Below, piece by piece: positions 1-12,795 of a DNA stretch of 64,000 bases. The translations under genes and the position numbers were made by a program. The stretch lies in NCBI RefSeq assembly GCF_026745355.1, contig NC_079210.1, positions 21,780,483 to 21,844,482 of the forward strand, in the 5' to 3' direction. Origin of the DNA: Beta vulgaris subsp. vulgaris (lineage: Eukaryota > Streptophyta > Magnoliopsida > Caryophyllales > Amaranthaceae). Each line of letters begins with the position of its first letter. Position 1 is the stretch's first letter. The notes below the pieces were generated by a model that was not told the DNA's origin, ran no database searches, and worked only from the letters and a program-made list of their open reading frames with translations.

Positions 1-1
1 A

Positions 2-454
<453 letters not shown>

Positions 455-673
455 CTAGTATAGTTCCCTATCCCCGATTCTGCTATTTACTTTAACCGAA
501 ACTGAATTTTATGAAATAATATTACTGGAATATGGGAGGAACTCCCCGCCTTAGATGGGTAGAAATATAAAGAGGAAGTACAATTTTGAATGCTTTGGTT
601 ATGTACAAAGTAACAAACATTCGAATTCTTAATTCGAATTGGATTTAGATTCGTATACCCTTTTTTATTCTTT

Positions 674-1364
674 TCAGTCATTCATTGAATGATTAAATCA
701 CTACAAGTGATGGGATACACGATTTAAAATAACGGAAAATCCAATATTTCAAGATTGTATCTAGAATGACTGGAAAAGTGGAAACAAGACCAGATATAAT
801 TTGATCGTTATGGGCAAATCCAAAATCTTTGTAGATAGAGCCAATCATTAGTTCCCAACCATGGGGCGAGTGAAATCCGATACATAAATCAGTTAATAAA
901 AGAATAGAAAAAGCTTTTTGTGTCACTTAAGTTATATAGAATTCCTGAACCCAAGAGTTATAAGAAGAATAAGTTCTTTATTTGCCAGAATAGAATAACC
1001 GCTTAGAATAAGGAAACAGATTAAATTTGTCGAGAAGTGCAAAATAATATGGATACAATCCTCATTATGATCTTGATCAATTGAATCGTTTCATTGTGGA
1101 TTCCTATACGAAGCTTTTGTAGATGTGTTTCCGGATATTCCTTTATCATTTCGTCCAACAAGCGGAGCTCCTCTAATTCGATGAATTTTTCTATAAGATT
1201 TTTTTCTTGAATAGCATTCAAAAAAGTTTCAGATTGTTTAGTATTCCACCAATTAGTAACCCAAGATTCCAGACTTTTTTAAATGATAGAGAGATCCACC
1301 AGGGTAAGAATACTATAGATACAAGATATAGAAAAGAAAAAATAATGCTTTCTTTTTTTTCCAT
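674..1364 (-). pseudogene. cemA: cemA pseudogene (plastid envelope membrane protein), several frameshifts
   Basis: An ATG at 1362-1364 starts a CemA-like N-terminus (FLYLVSIVFLPWWISLSF). A one-base loss in the poly-T at about 1276-1281 shifts the frame. The middle part ([20 protein letters not shown]) is then read to a stop at 1021, with further indels near 950 and 920. The C-terminal part, with [19 protein letters not shown] and the membrane segment ending in SLVVI, follows. An extra base near 695 brings an early TAA at 693; the ancestral stop is at 674-676. The total span of 691 bp matches a full-length ~230-codon gene, so the decay is by small indels. The intact protein acts in the inner plastid envelope in ion or inorganic-carbon exchange. 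Confidence 0.92.
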
Positions 1365-1669
1365 TTTTTTTTTCATCTATAAATTGTTAATGAACCCGTC
1401 GCGTTCGTCAACTTTATGCGATCTAATATTTCTATCAAACATGAATTCTATTCCAATGTATAGAATCCATGAATCTATTGTTTGTTTTTTTGTGATTTAA
1501 TAATTAGTCCTTGAATCTTGAAAGAATACAGAAATAGACAAAAAGTCCACTTTGAATTTGAATGAAGAAATGATAAAAAAAAGAGTGTTTCCGGATATTG
1601 CAATTGATCCAAGTCGAAGCAAATAAATTCCTTCCTTTCGATGAATACACGGCAGAGTCACTTTATTTT

Positions 1670-2225
1670 TCAAAATACTTCAATTGGTACACGCAAGAAA
1701 TAGGCCAATTCAGCAGCTTTTTGTTCAATTTCTCGTGGAGTCAAATTCTCATCAGTACGAGTCAAAGGAATGGCTCCCTGGCCTCTGGTTTCCAAATAAA
1801 GGACACGACGAGTATAAATACCCTCTTTAAGTTCTATTCTAATAGACTGAATATCGTTTATAAGAAATCGGAAGAAGATGCGACGGTTTTTTCCAGGGAA
1901 TCCCCAACGAAAAATACAGACTATTCCTTCTTTTCTATCGAATCGATCATAACCACTACCTACATTCCACGAAATTGCACACCATAAATAGGAGCTAATA
2001 AAGAGGCCCGCGATCCCATAGAAAGACATCACGATTCCTTGTGGAAAAAAAAGAATTTGCTGGGAGGGAAATAAAGATATCAAATTTCTACCAAGATAGC
2101 TGGAAATTCCAACCAATAAGAATCCTAATGAACCTAAAAAAAAGGATAAAGGCCCAGCAGAAATTACTTATTTTTCGAGATCCCGTTATAAGTTCTACCC
2201 ATATACGTTCTGATCGCCAATTCAT
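1670..2225 (-). pseudogene. ycf4: ycf4 pseudogene (photosystem I assembly protein), one frameshift
   Basis: An ATG at 2223-2225 starts [20 protein letters not shown], the usual Ycf4 N-terminus. The run of A on the plus strand at about 2136-2143 has eight bases where seven would keep the frame, so the frame breaks inside the first membrane segment. From about 2116 down to the TGA at 1670-1672 the frame is open for 148 residues, including [15 protein letters not shown], the second hydrophobic segment and the conserved tail [14 protein letters not shown]. The span (556 bp) is one base longer than 184 codons plus stop, which fits a single insertion. Ycf4 normally helps assemble photosystem I in thylakoids. 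Confidence 0.94.
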
Positions 2226-2558
2226 ACTAGATCTGATTGCATTTAATTTGAATTGAAAGAATACCCAAAATGAATTGTACTTTCCTTACTCTGTCTTGTT
2301 TCCGATGTAACTCTCATCAACTAGTCCTATTCTGATGTCGGATGTGTTTCACTTTTACTTTTATTTAAATATCTAAATATTTATTTCTATTTTCATTTTT
2401 AGTTAGATCAAAATAATAACATCGACCCCTATGCAGTCCTCTTTCCACATACATAAGGGCTCTTTCATTTATGTTTGGAAGAAATCGTGTGGCATACCAT
2501 CTCGCTAAATAGATATCTGTGTTATGATTCAAGTCTAAGTCTTGAAAAAGAAGAAGAT

Positions 2559-2669
2559 CTAAACAATCTTATTTTTTTGAACATAAAGAAATAAAGAAGC
2601 TATTGCAATTGCCGGAAATACTAGGCCTACTAAAGGCACCAAAATAGATGGAAAGTTCATAGTTGTCAT
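2559..2669 (-). CDS. psaI: psaI-like open frame (photosystem I subunit VIII) inside the NUPT
   Basis: The ATG at 2667-2669 opens 36 codons to a TAG at 2559-2561: [20 protein letters not shown], then a single hydrophobic helix, then the tail QKNKIV. This is the normal length and sequence layout of PsaI, the one-helix subunit that binds PsaL in photosystem I. It is too short for most gene finders. It is the only plastid gene in this block still uninterrupted, probably because a 111-bp target has escaped mutation. With a plastid promoter, no transit peptide and decayed neighbours, it is unlikely to work in the nucleus. Confidence 0.9.
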   Translation of the reverse strand: MTTMNFPSILVPLVGLVFPAIAIASLFLYVQKNKIV

Positions 2670-3000
2670 AGAATGGGTACCTCGATTTACTATATTGTAA
2701 TTGTACCTGTTTGTTATATTTTTTTTGTTGTTATTAGTTATTATATTAATTAATTAATTAGAATTCTAATTCTATAGAAGGAGTATAGTATATAATAAGT
2801 ACAAGGAATGTAGAACTAAAAAATAAATTAGCTTTCTACATATAATATATGATAATCGACTTTATTTTCTTATTTTTCATCTTTTTTTCTTTCTTTTGCT
2901 TCTACTAATTCAAGAAAATAGAAGATTTCTTATAACTCAATTTCCAAAGGATTCGTTATAGTCTGATCCAAAAAGTATTTTTAATGAAGATTCCCTGAAA

Positions 3001-3040
3001 ATATATATATGTATATATATATATATATATATATTAATAT

Positions 3041-3071
<31 letters not shown>

Positions 3072-3286
3072 TTTGTAATATATATATATATGTATGTATG
3101 TATTATATATATATATATATATGTATGTATATATATATATATATATAGTTGTATATATATTATTATGTATGTATATATATATATATGTATGTATATATAT
3201 ATTATATGTATGTATATATATATATATATATATGTATGTATATATATGTATATATATATATATATTGTATTATATATATATATGTA

Positions 3287-3320
<34 letters not shown>

Positions 3321-3321
3321 G

Positions 3322-3361
<40 letters not shown>

Positions 3362-3521
3362 ATATATATTATATGTATTATATATAATTATGTATGTATA
3401 TATATAATATATGTATGTATATATATATATATGTATGTATGTATATATATATATTATTTGTATATATATATATATGTATGTATATATATATATGTATGTA
3501 TGTATATAATATATTTATATA

Positions 3522-3566
<45 letters not shown>
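3001..3566. repeat. AT-rich microsatellite (TA with interspersed TG)
   Basis: About 565 bp of almost pure TATATA with regular TATG interruptions. It lies exactly at the right edge of the plastid-derived block. Open frames here encode only Tyr/Ile/Val/Met runs and are artefacts of composition. Confidence 0.95.
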
Positions 3567-3567
<1 letters not shown>

Positions 3568-5901
3568 ATAACCTTTTAAAAGTGGCAAAATTTGCTACTG
3601 TAGCAATCAATAGGGTTTTGGGTGATAAAAGCATGAAATTTACTGCTCATAAGGTTTTGGTGAATATCAACCGTCCGTTTGAGCCCTTCATCTCAGCCAT
3701 ACAATCTTTCTCTATCTTTCTCACTCTTTCTTTGTCCTTTGTCTTTCTCACTCTTTTTCTGTCTCTATCGTCTCTCACCTCTTTCTCTGTCTTCTTCATC
3801 TCTCTCTCAAAGCATCAGCAAAAACCCATAGATTTTGAAGTTAGAATATCATTTATTCTATTAATTAATTTTTGTGGGTTTGAAGTAAAAACTGAAGTTT
3901 AGGGTTCTTCTTCTACAACAAGATGGAGAAAGATCAACGCAAGAAGATTTTTATATCTTTAAATTTTCTCTCTCTTCATTTTTTTTTTGTTGGTTAAATC
4001 TCGTGAAATTTGAGTAATTGGATCTTTTTGCGAGTTAGTGGAAATGAGATTAAATACATTGTCGATTTTTTTTATGTGGGTTAAACTTGTGAATGCTTTG
4101 AATTTAAATTAAGATATTTTCTAAAATTTGATTGATAGGTAATTCTTGAGAAAGTTGAAAAAGGTTAAGAAGCAATAATCAGAATTTGGCCAGGTAAGAT
4201 CCTCTTCATTTTTGCTCACTTGAAATGTTGGTTTATATGTTTGAAACTAATGTTTTTTTCAATCAAACTTAAAATTTACATGCTTGATAATGAGGCTAAA
4301 TTTCTTGATTTAATTTAATGGTGGTTTTATCTTATAGGCGCTATTTTCCATTTTAGCTTATTAAAAACCGAAGGTGCTAAGCTTGTGGGTTCAGTTGTTG
4401 AAATTCACAACAAGATAAAAATTTAGGTTATTGCGTATTTTTTTATTTGAGATTTTAGGATTATTGATTTGTCAAATTATTAATTGCAATCCTTGGTAAT
4501 TTGCATTTGTATATTGGTAGGTTATTGGTCATGATGGAATGAAGTTTGTTATCGGTTCCGCCATGGCTAGGGTTTTCACGTGTGCCGAATTCCTTTTTCC
4601 TATCATCTCAAGCTTCACGAGACGGCCAAACTTTAGCTATGCCAGATGAAGTTCTTCTTTCTCTCTCCTTCCTTTATGTCTCAGAGAAATTTTGAGTTGA
4701 TAACAATTGATTCTAAACTTAGTGACCCACACGATAGCGCAATTGAAAGGTTTAGGAGTATTAACAACAAACAAAAACCTAGGCAACAATAACACCGACC
4801 CATTGTTGCTTACTTGCTAAAGTAGTTTCAGGTTACAGCTTGGCAATGTTGATATCTCTTTTGAATCAAGTCCACATCATCCACTTTTTGTTGGTTAATG
4901 CCTTATAGCTCTTTCTTTTAGTGTCAATGAGAATTTTTTTAGCTTTTTAGATTTGAAATGTGTCCATTAATGTCAAGTATTTTAAAGGATAAACGAAGGA
5001 AACCACAATTGTGCACCCTATCGTGATTTTTTTAATTTAAAATTCCAGTAGCTGAATATCAGTATTGTTTAACCAATTGATCTTATCTTATTATTCTGGG
5101 ACATGAAAAGGCAGTGGAATTCTCAATTCTCATTTCCATAAATAGGGGTTGTTTGGAATATTACGTTTGTTCTTTAGGAGTCACCTTTTGTTAAATATCC
5201 TTCTAAAGGTTATTTCTTCTCTTTCTTAACCTTTACTACAATATGTTAGCATTTGCAGAGGTTCCTTTACTACAATATGTTAGCATTTGCTTTTGCCAAT
5301 AGTTGTACTTTAAGAGGTTATTACAAAAGCCTTCCGTAGTTTCATTGATGGATTTTGTTCATGAGGACCCTTTTTATCATATACCTCTGTTTACAACTGT
5401 TACTAACTGATTAGGAATGCTATAATTGACCCTTACCCGCCTTCACCTGATATTTAGCTATGCTAATTGACACTTTGCTCTATGTCATCATGAATCTTGT
5501 GACACACTTTTAGTTGATGAAGATGGTGTAATCTTATTTTCTCCCATGTTCAAAGGTTTTAGTTTTAATTTTGCTTGTGATCTTAGTAAAATAACTTTGT
5601 GGTTTTATCAAGAAGTTGTTAAGGGCAATGGGTTGAAGTTTTGAGTTTTATATTGTGCTATGTGACTATAACAATTCGAACTATACTTCATGATGTCTAT
5701 CTCATTAGCTTGTTGAATTTCGGGAAGAAAATTGAGGTTCCAAAACATTAATATAATACTTTGTTTCTATGAATATTAATATTATTAAGGGGCCTAATTG
5801 CTAACAGCAAAATAATGGATTACAATGGCTAATGCAGCAATACATGGTCTATAGTTGATGTTGCTGTGTTTTAAAGACATTTTAAGTCAGCAATTGTGCA
5901 G
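3567..5901 (+). other. Upstream part of a possible gene; exons not resolved
   Basis: Unique-looking AT-rich DNA before the in-phase exons that start at 5902. A CT-rich leader-like stretch is at about 3700-3800. Splice-like signals occur at 4193-4199 (CAG before GTAAGA) and at 4517-4521 (TAG before a G-rich stretch). Two short coding-like frames are visible: one at about 4367-4425 (KTEGAKLVGSVVEIHNK) and one at about 4533-4645 (GMKFVIGSAMARVFTCAEF, ended by TGA). I could not link them in phase to the later exons, so they may be alternative exons, decayed sequence or chance. Confidence 0.3.
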
Positions 5902-8900
5902 CTCCTTAGTGCAACTCCTTAGAAGTATACGATTGCGGCGAAATAATTTCAATTCCGGGTAAGTTACCCATCTCTCCTTGAATGTATCTCTTGATTATTT
6001 ACTTTAATTCATGTTTGCTTGTATATAAATTAAGACGTGATAGAAACTCATATCTAGTTAGAGAAGTTAGGATAAAACTAGAAAAAGTGAGCTATGAAGG
6101 AAGGGGGAAACATGACAAAATGGAAATAGTTTGGCTTTCGTAAATGTCTAAAACTAATTAGAGAAAAAGGTAGGTACGGAGGGAGGATATGGTACAAGGA
6201 ATGAGGATGAAGAAGTTGGAGGTCTAAAATTAGAAAAAGTTAAGGATTGAGGTATTACATAACTAGGAAAAGTGAGGTAGGAAGGGGGGAAACATGACAA
6301 AATAGAAATAGCTTGGCTTTCGTATGTCTAAAACTAATTACAGAAAAAGATAGGTATGGAGAGACAATATGGTAGAAGGAAAGAGAATGAAGAAGTTGGA
6401 GGTCTAGAATTAGAAGAAGTTAAGGATTGAGGTATTACATAACTAGGGAAAGTGAGCTAGGAAGGAAGGGGGAAACATGACAAAATCGAAATAGTTTGGC
6501 TTTCGTAAAATGTCTAAAAGTAATTAGAGAAAAAAGATAGGTATGGAGGGAGGATATAAAGAAGGAAAGAGAATGAAGAAGTTGGAGGTCTAAAATTAGA
6601 AGAAGTTAAGGATTTAGATATTACATAACTAGGAAAAGTGAGCTAGGAAGGGAGGGGGAAACATGACAAAATGGAAATAGTTTGGCTTTCGTTATATGTC
6701 TAAAACAAATTAGAGAAAAAGCTAGGTATGGAGGGAGGATATGGAAGAAGGAAAGAGAATGAAGAAGTTGGAGGTCTAGAATTAGAAGAAGTTAAGGATT
6801 GAGGTATTACATAACTAGGAAAAGTGAGCTAGGAAGGAAGGGGGAAACATGACAAAATGGAAATAGTTTGGCTTTCGTTAAATGTCTAAAAGTAATTAGA
6901 GAAAAATCTAGGTATGGAGGGAGGATATGGTAGAAGGAAAGAGAATGAAGAAGTTGGAGGTCTAGAATTAGAAGTTAAATATTGAGGTATTACATAACTA
7001 GGAGAAGTGAGCTAGGAAGGAAGGCGGAAACATGAAAAAATGGAAATAGTTTGCCTTTCGTAAAATGTCTAAAACTAATTAGACAAAAAGATAGGTATAG
7101 AGGGAGGATGTGGTAGAAGGAAAGAGAAAGAACAAGTTGGAGGTTTAGAATTAGAAGAAGTTAAGGATTGAGGTATTACATAACTAGGAAAAGTGAGCTA
7201 GGAAGGGAGGGGGAAACATGACAAAATAAAAATAGTTGGCTTTCGTAAAATGTCAAAAACTAATCAAAGAAAAAGATAGGTATGGAGGAAGGATATGGTA
7301 GAAGGAAATAGAATGAAGAAGTTGGAGGTCTATAATTAGAAGAAGTTAAGGATTGAGGTATTACATAACTAGGAAAAGTGAGCTAGGAAGGAAGGGGGAG
7401 ACATGGCCAAAAAGAAATAGTTTGGCTTTCGAAAAATGTCTAAAACTAATTAGAGAAAAAGATAGGTATAGAGGGAGGATTTGGTAGAAGGAAAGAGAAT
7501 GAAGAGAGGTCTAGAATTAGAAGAATTTAAGGATTGAGGTATTACATAACTAGGAAAAGTGAGCTAGGAAGGAAGCGGGAAACATGACAAAATAGAAATA
7601 GTTTGGCTTTCGTAAAATATCTAAAACTAATTAGAGAAAAAGATAGGTATGGAGGGAGGATATGGTAGAAGGAAAGAGAATGAAGAAGTTGGAGGTCTAG
7701 AATTAGAAGAAGTTAAGGAATGAGGTATTACATAACTAGGAAAAGTGAGCTAGGAAGGAAGAGGGAAACATGACAAAATGGAGATAGTTTGGCTTTCGTA
7801 AAAGGTCTAAAACTAATCAGAGAAAAAGATAGGTATGGAGGAAGGATATGGTAGAAGGAAAGAGAATGAAGAAGTTGGAGGTCTAAAATTAGAACAAGTT
7901 AAGGATTGAGGTATTGCATAACTAGGAAATTTGAGTTAGGAAGGGGGAAACATGACAAAATAGAAATAGTTTGGCTTTCATAAAATGTCTAAAACTAATT
8001 AGAGAAAAAGATTGGTATGGATGAAGGATATGGTAGAATGAAAGAGAATGAAGAAGTTGGAGGTCTAGAATTAGAAGAAGTTAAGGATTGAGGTGTTACA
8101 TAACTTAATTGTTATATGGTAAAATAATTGGTGGATATCAGGGAAAAATAATCACCTAATAATTTTACATGATTAATGGGAGGTGTAAGGGGTGATCAAG
8201 ATGAAAGGAACTATACTGGACATAGTTTTTGACGAATGGAATGCAGGGCCAATAATTTTGTAAAAAAGGTCCACTAAAAAAAAAAGAACTTCTGTTTTGC
8301 TTTTACATGTGATGTATTCTCTCTTCAAGATATTAAGGCCTTAATGGTTGTGTTTTGTTACAGTGCTAATGATCTTACCGTGCAACCTGACCTACGAGGT
8401 GGATAACTTGCTTTTACATCACAGGTTGTCTCCTTTAATTTTTGCTTATATGCTCTTAAAGTCTATTTTTGAACCTGCATGGATGGTTTCTTCTGTAGTC
8501 TACCTCAATTCTGTACACAAATCCACATTTTTATGTGTGGAACTTGTAATGTATTGCAGTATGTTGAATTTTCCCTTAAAATTACTGCTCGTGAGCTAGA
8601 TAGTCACTACGTTGAAAATAAGTAAAGAAAATCGAGATAAAGAAAAACCACCTGCCGTCAAGGTCTAAAGGAGAAAGTCACTAATAGAGCAAAGCAAATG
8701 TCCATAAATAATTAGTAGAAAATAGTGTTCATATGCATAAAACATGATCTATGTCATGGTATTTATAAACAAACCTATTTTAGCTTGCAAGATATATCAA
8801 ATTTTATACTTATATCTATAGCATATTTATTTGGGTTAAGAAGCAGCATTAAGCAGAAGTTGACCAACCCATATATGCCAGGGTGGTAATATATTTGATG

Positions 8901-10020
8901 CTCTGCAATTTGAGATGTACTTAACTTTTCTTATAGATGTTAAGTTTATTGTAATTTAGTGTAGGATTGACAGGGGATATATGAGTGACCCGAGTCTTAG
9001 GATTGGTTGACTTGGAAAGAGTTGAGATGAGGTATTCCGGAGCAAGCATTGCTGAAATTGTGTTAGTGGACTTCAGAATAACTTGGTTGCTTGATCAGGC
9101 CCTAGCTGAAGTTCCCATTATACATATATAAAATAATTCTTAAAATGCTATGCAGAAACTTTTTAATCTAACATGTGAGAGCAAGCATCTTCCCATGTTT
9201 GGATGCTTTTAGTTCTTATAGCATCTTCCCACATTGTACCTGCTCGTTTAAGTCAGACCTCTATCTTGCATGCTTTGTAATGTATCTATATTTGTCAAGC
9301 TCAAATGATCGCGGACATTGTGTCAAAACTAAACTTTCCGAAGGCCTTAGCTTGAGATAGAAATAACTTGGCCTTTTCCCTTCCATGTGATGACACAAGA
9401 TTACATTCTCTATTTATTTATTGTATGGAGTTTTGGCAGAATAAGACTCCTTCTATTGGCTCTTAGTTCTCGCTTAAAGTGGTTTACTCCTTCAGGCTGC
9501 AATATCAGCAATTCTGATGATAGTCTTACTCTTAGCTGATATGTCACTGCCGGTAACAACAACAAAAAAACATCGTTCGAGATTAGGAAGTTTAAAGGGC
9601 CCTAAATGTGTAGATAATACAGAAGTAGCTTGCAGATGTATCTAATGAGCCAAACTATTTTCTTGAAATTGAAGATCTCAAGAGGTATACACTTTTCTTT
9701 CTTCACTCTTATGTTTAAACTTATTTGTGTTTGGCATGAGGAATTTAGACCAATTGGTTAGGAGTTTTTTATAGTTGAATAGAGATTTTATCCAACAGAT
9801 TGGGTGTGGTTAATACCTTACCTTGCCTAAGCCTACATGGATTTCTTGCAACTATGAAAATAATAGTTTGGCTAGCTAATTTAATTGTGATTTTACAAAG
9901 AAGGTTTAATGAGCTGATTTGATGTGTATTTATGACAGTAAGGACGCTTCCAAGAGGAAGGACTTCAACTTGCTCATGCATCAGTACCCATCATTAGATA
10001 CTGGTGATGATGGTGGCTGA
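5902..10020 (+). CDS. Candidate spliced gene of unknown function, five in-phase exons
   Basis: I do not recognise the protein. Five short segments bounded by AG and GT join without phase conflict: 5902-5958, 8364-8398, 9496-9522, 9636-9684 and 9939-10020 (TGA at 10018-10020). Joined, they encode about 83 residues, basic at first (RSIRLRRNNFNSG), then acidic or polar (NDLTVQPDLRG, NEPNYFLEIEDLKSKDASKR), ending in LMHQYPSLDTGDDGG. The donor after 9522 (A/GTCTTA) is weak; the others are ordinary. The upstream start is not resolved. A possible 3' UTR follows to about 10160 with AATAAG-type signals. The second intron holds the whole 184-bp tandem array. Five phase-consistent exons of this size are hard to get by chance, but the model was built by eye without transcript support. 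Confidence 0.45.
6050..8105. repeat. Tandem array, about 11 copies of a ~184-bp unit
   Basis: The landmark GTGAGCTAGGAAGG recurs near 6088, 6266, 6449, 6639, 6824, 7007, 7193, 7378, 7560, 7745 and 7929, an average spacing of about 184 bp. Each unit has the same order of blocks: AACTAGGAAAAGTGAG, GGGGGAAACATGACAAAAT, TAGTTTGGCTTTCGT, TCTAAAACTAATTAGAGAAA, GGAGGTCTAGAATTAG and GAGGTATTACAT. Copies differ by scattered substitutions and small indels. The unit is purine-rich on the plus strand and near nucleosome length. It is minisatellite- or satellite-like and sits between two candidate exons. Confidence 0.95.
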
Positions 10021-10566
10021 AATCAAACAATACCGGTGTTAACTTTGGGGAAGGGGTGAGTTGAGATGAAGTGTTAGATTTTTTTTATTTGTTCTCATGT
10101 AACAACATGATTTTTGTGCGCTTCTCTAACGCTTGTTGTAATCTAATAAGAGTTTTAATGTTGCGAAAGAGATGTGGCTGAACTTTTTGTTTAGAATAAA
10201 GCTTGGTATATTTGTTTATAGCATTTTCAAGAGAAGACAATCCTTAGGACACAAATGTGGAGACTTGCAGTAAATGATTGTGGTCTAAGTACTTCCTTGA
10301 ATTCACTCTTTTCTTCCTTTCATTTTATTCTTCTTATTTATATGGTCTTTGCATTTTTTGTTTAACTGATCATGAATCGTTACTTTTGGAACCTTTTCAT
10401 TAATGATGAAGCTAATGCAAAATTGAGGAACTCGTAGGAGGAAAGAGAGAAGGAAATAATGCAAAGTTGAATAGAGCAAGAGATTGAAGCTTTTGTGTGA
10501 TGGAGAATTTGAAAACAACATTCTTTTATATCTTATATAGAATTTATTAATGTTCCCTCAAAGAAA

Positions 10567-11175
10567 TTTTTCTTTTTCTTTTTTAAAAGAAGTCCAAAGG
10601 ATACTATATTTCATTAATTAAAACCATACGACATCTACAATTGACAATTAACGATATTGAAAACAGATTGAACAAAATAAAACAAGAATTAACTGGTGAA
10701 GGGTTGAGAATCCAAATACATAGATATAACAATTCGGCATATTCTAGTGTTGTTCTCTCATAAAACTTTTTGAGTGGATCCGTCAACGCTTCATAAATTT
10801 GTGGGGAAGAAAATTCTTGTGTTCATTTTGTAATCCGAATCCGATCAATAAATATCGATCGTAGCCCCGCATCATTGGAGACCCTATTAAACGTATATAA
10901 AACCTTGTCTTTTGAAGGAGTTCGAAAAACCCTGTCTTTCGAAGGAGATCGAAAAAACCTTGTCTTGCGAAGGAGAATAACCCTTTCTTTCGAGGGAGAC
11001 ATTATTATAATCTCAGAAACAAACAAACTTAAAAGAAACAAAGATTTGGGGCTTTCCATCGGTAAGATCCGATGGAAGGCCCTTCAAAATTGACAATGGA
11101 GGCTAGGGTTTAGGAGAAAAGAGAGGAAGAGGAGGCTAGGGTTTTTTATTTATTTATAAAAATAGATGATGTTTT
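10567..11175 (-). mobile_element. Short non-LTR retroelement with 16-bp target duplication
   Basis: A 609-bp insert flanked by the perfect direct repeat TGTTCCCTCAAAGAAA at 10551-10566 and 11176-11191. On the minus strand its 3' end is TTAATGAAAT followed by an A-rich tail (T-rich on plus, from 10567). This is the signature of target-primed reverse transcription. The minus-strand 5' end has AACCCTAGCCTCC. Inside, at about 10905-11000, a ~30-bp motif with CTTTCGAAGGAG repeats four times. No reverse transcriptase is present, so it is a SINE-like or otherwise non-autonomous copy. A related element of the same length is at 20062-20668. Confidence 0.75.
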
Positions 11176-11191
11176 TGTTCCCTCAAAGAAA

Positions 11192-11889
11192 CTAATAAAG
11201 TATTACTAATACCTAACGTAACTTCCGCTCTTTACAACATTCACAACTATAAGTGGAAACGTAGCTGAAATAAAATTTGAAGGGCAATCTTCGAAACAGA
11301 GAGTTTATGAAGGTAGACATCTTGATTCTTGAAAGGATATTAAGATACAATTTGTTGAATTGAATTCAATAATAACGACACAAGGCTTTGTTTGGCACAT
11401 GTTATGAAAGGTCAAGGGATATAGTTATTATTGATTTCTTCTATTTTAACATCTATAATTTAAAGGCATACATGAGTGGTTTTATTCAATTTTTAAATGG
11501 AAAATGGAGAAAATAAATCCTAGTCCGAGTGTTGTAAATACGTCGTTGTAGGGGGCATACTTTTTCACTTATAAACTTCAATTTTCACTTATTCGATCTA
11601 GCATCAAACATCTAGCCTAATTTAAATATTGAATCTACAATGAATATCATCTATCTGTTTAGCATCACAATTTTTCTAATTTTCTTAGCTTCTCTTTCCT
11701 TTACATATGTAAAACCTAGATTGTATCAGCAATGGAAGTTAATCAATATAATAGCTTCAGTCGCAGAGATACATATGAAAACTATAATTCTTACTTTTTT
11801 ACAAACTCATACATGCACCACTGCATTATAATCTTTAAACACATGCCTTCCCCTACATTATGTTACTAACATTGTTATCATAAATTTTT
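11192..11889. other. AT-rich spacer with no recognised feature
   Basis: I see no supported gene, repeat or transposon end here. The small open frame at 11640-11831 starts with a hydrophobic stretch but has no family resemblance I can name. Confidence 0.4.
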
Positions 11890-12290
11890 AGGCTCAAACT
11901 ACAGTGTTGGGTGCAACCCACTGGTTGAAAATTCGCATCCTTGAACGAACTTATTCAGATTTGCTTACATATATTGGATGTAATACTTGTGGCAAACCTG
12001 TTTCCTTCGAGCAATGTGCCATATAGCTGTTCAAATTGTTTGAAAGAGAGTTTATCCGTAGCTACGTATGCGGTTCTTACATAACTACTCATCATTATAT
12101 GGAAAAGAAGAAATAAAATTACAATTCCCCTTTACTCCTAGGATCCATTTCCAAATCAACGCGTATGACACTGGTTCAATGTTTCTTACTGCTTTCACCA
12201 AAGAATGTAAAACTCTTTTCATGATGCTAGCCGAACATATTAATAAACTACCTGCCAATATAAATATCTTCTATTTTTGCATATATTCCC
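11890..12290 (+). pseudogene. RPA1-like (replication factor A, DBD-C/zinc-ribbon) remnant
   Basis: Broken frames carry the pattern of the C-terminal OB fold of RPA70-like single-strand DNA-binding proteins. A zinc-ribbon first half (YIGCNTCGK) is at about 11965-11995. After a frame change its partner YSCSNCLKE is at about 12022-12050. A strand motif FQINAYDTGSMFLTAFTKEC is at about 12150-12210. The CxxC...CxxC spacing and the order of these blocks support the family; stops and frameshifts show that it is dead. RPA-like genes are common in plants and are also carried by plant Helitrons. A Helitron-type 3' end lies about 540 bp downstream on the same strand, so this may be part of a decayed Helitron. 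Confidence 0.55.
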
Positions 12291-12795
12291 ATTTGAATCT
12301 CAAATATAATCTAGATTCTAAACTCTTGTACATTTACATTTACTTGCTAGATAGCCTTCACCACCGTCTTCGACGAATTAATGGTGCCAAGCTTTTATAT
12401 CCAAATCACGCCAACTGTATTGATTTCCAAAAATAGAGTTCTGTAGTGGAATCTTATATTCATTTTGTGGGACTAGACTAAAGCTCCATCTCAAAAACAT
12501 TCCAAAGGCATGTGAAATGACCACAAGTTAGCAACAAGTTTCAATTTAGATAGCTCTTTAAAAATACTAGATTTTTAGCTTCAAATTGCACGTCAACTTG
12601 TTATTATAATGTATATTATCTATTCCATAGTATGGTATGAATAAATTGTTTATGAACACCTTGTTTTAGTTGTTTTACCCATACACTCCAGGCAACAAGT
12701 GCAAGCACCAATTGTTTTGGAACAGTTATTTCACAATCATCTTGCTAATTAAATTCAACGTAATTCGAATATTGCAAATACGCTATTTTGGGGTG

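Noticed and set aside
487..681. 64-codon minus-strand open frame between petA and cemA
   Set aside because: It is plastid spacer sequence with no known gene at that position.
6050..8105. CRISPR-like regular repeats
   Set aside because: The units are ~184 bp, contiguous and divergent without separate spacers, and the context is plant nuclear DNA. It is an ordinary tandem array.
9769..9981. 70-codon minus-strand open frame
   Set aside because: It overlaps the last candidate exon on the other strand and has no family resemblance or signals of its own.
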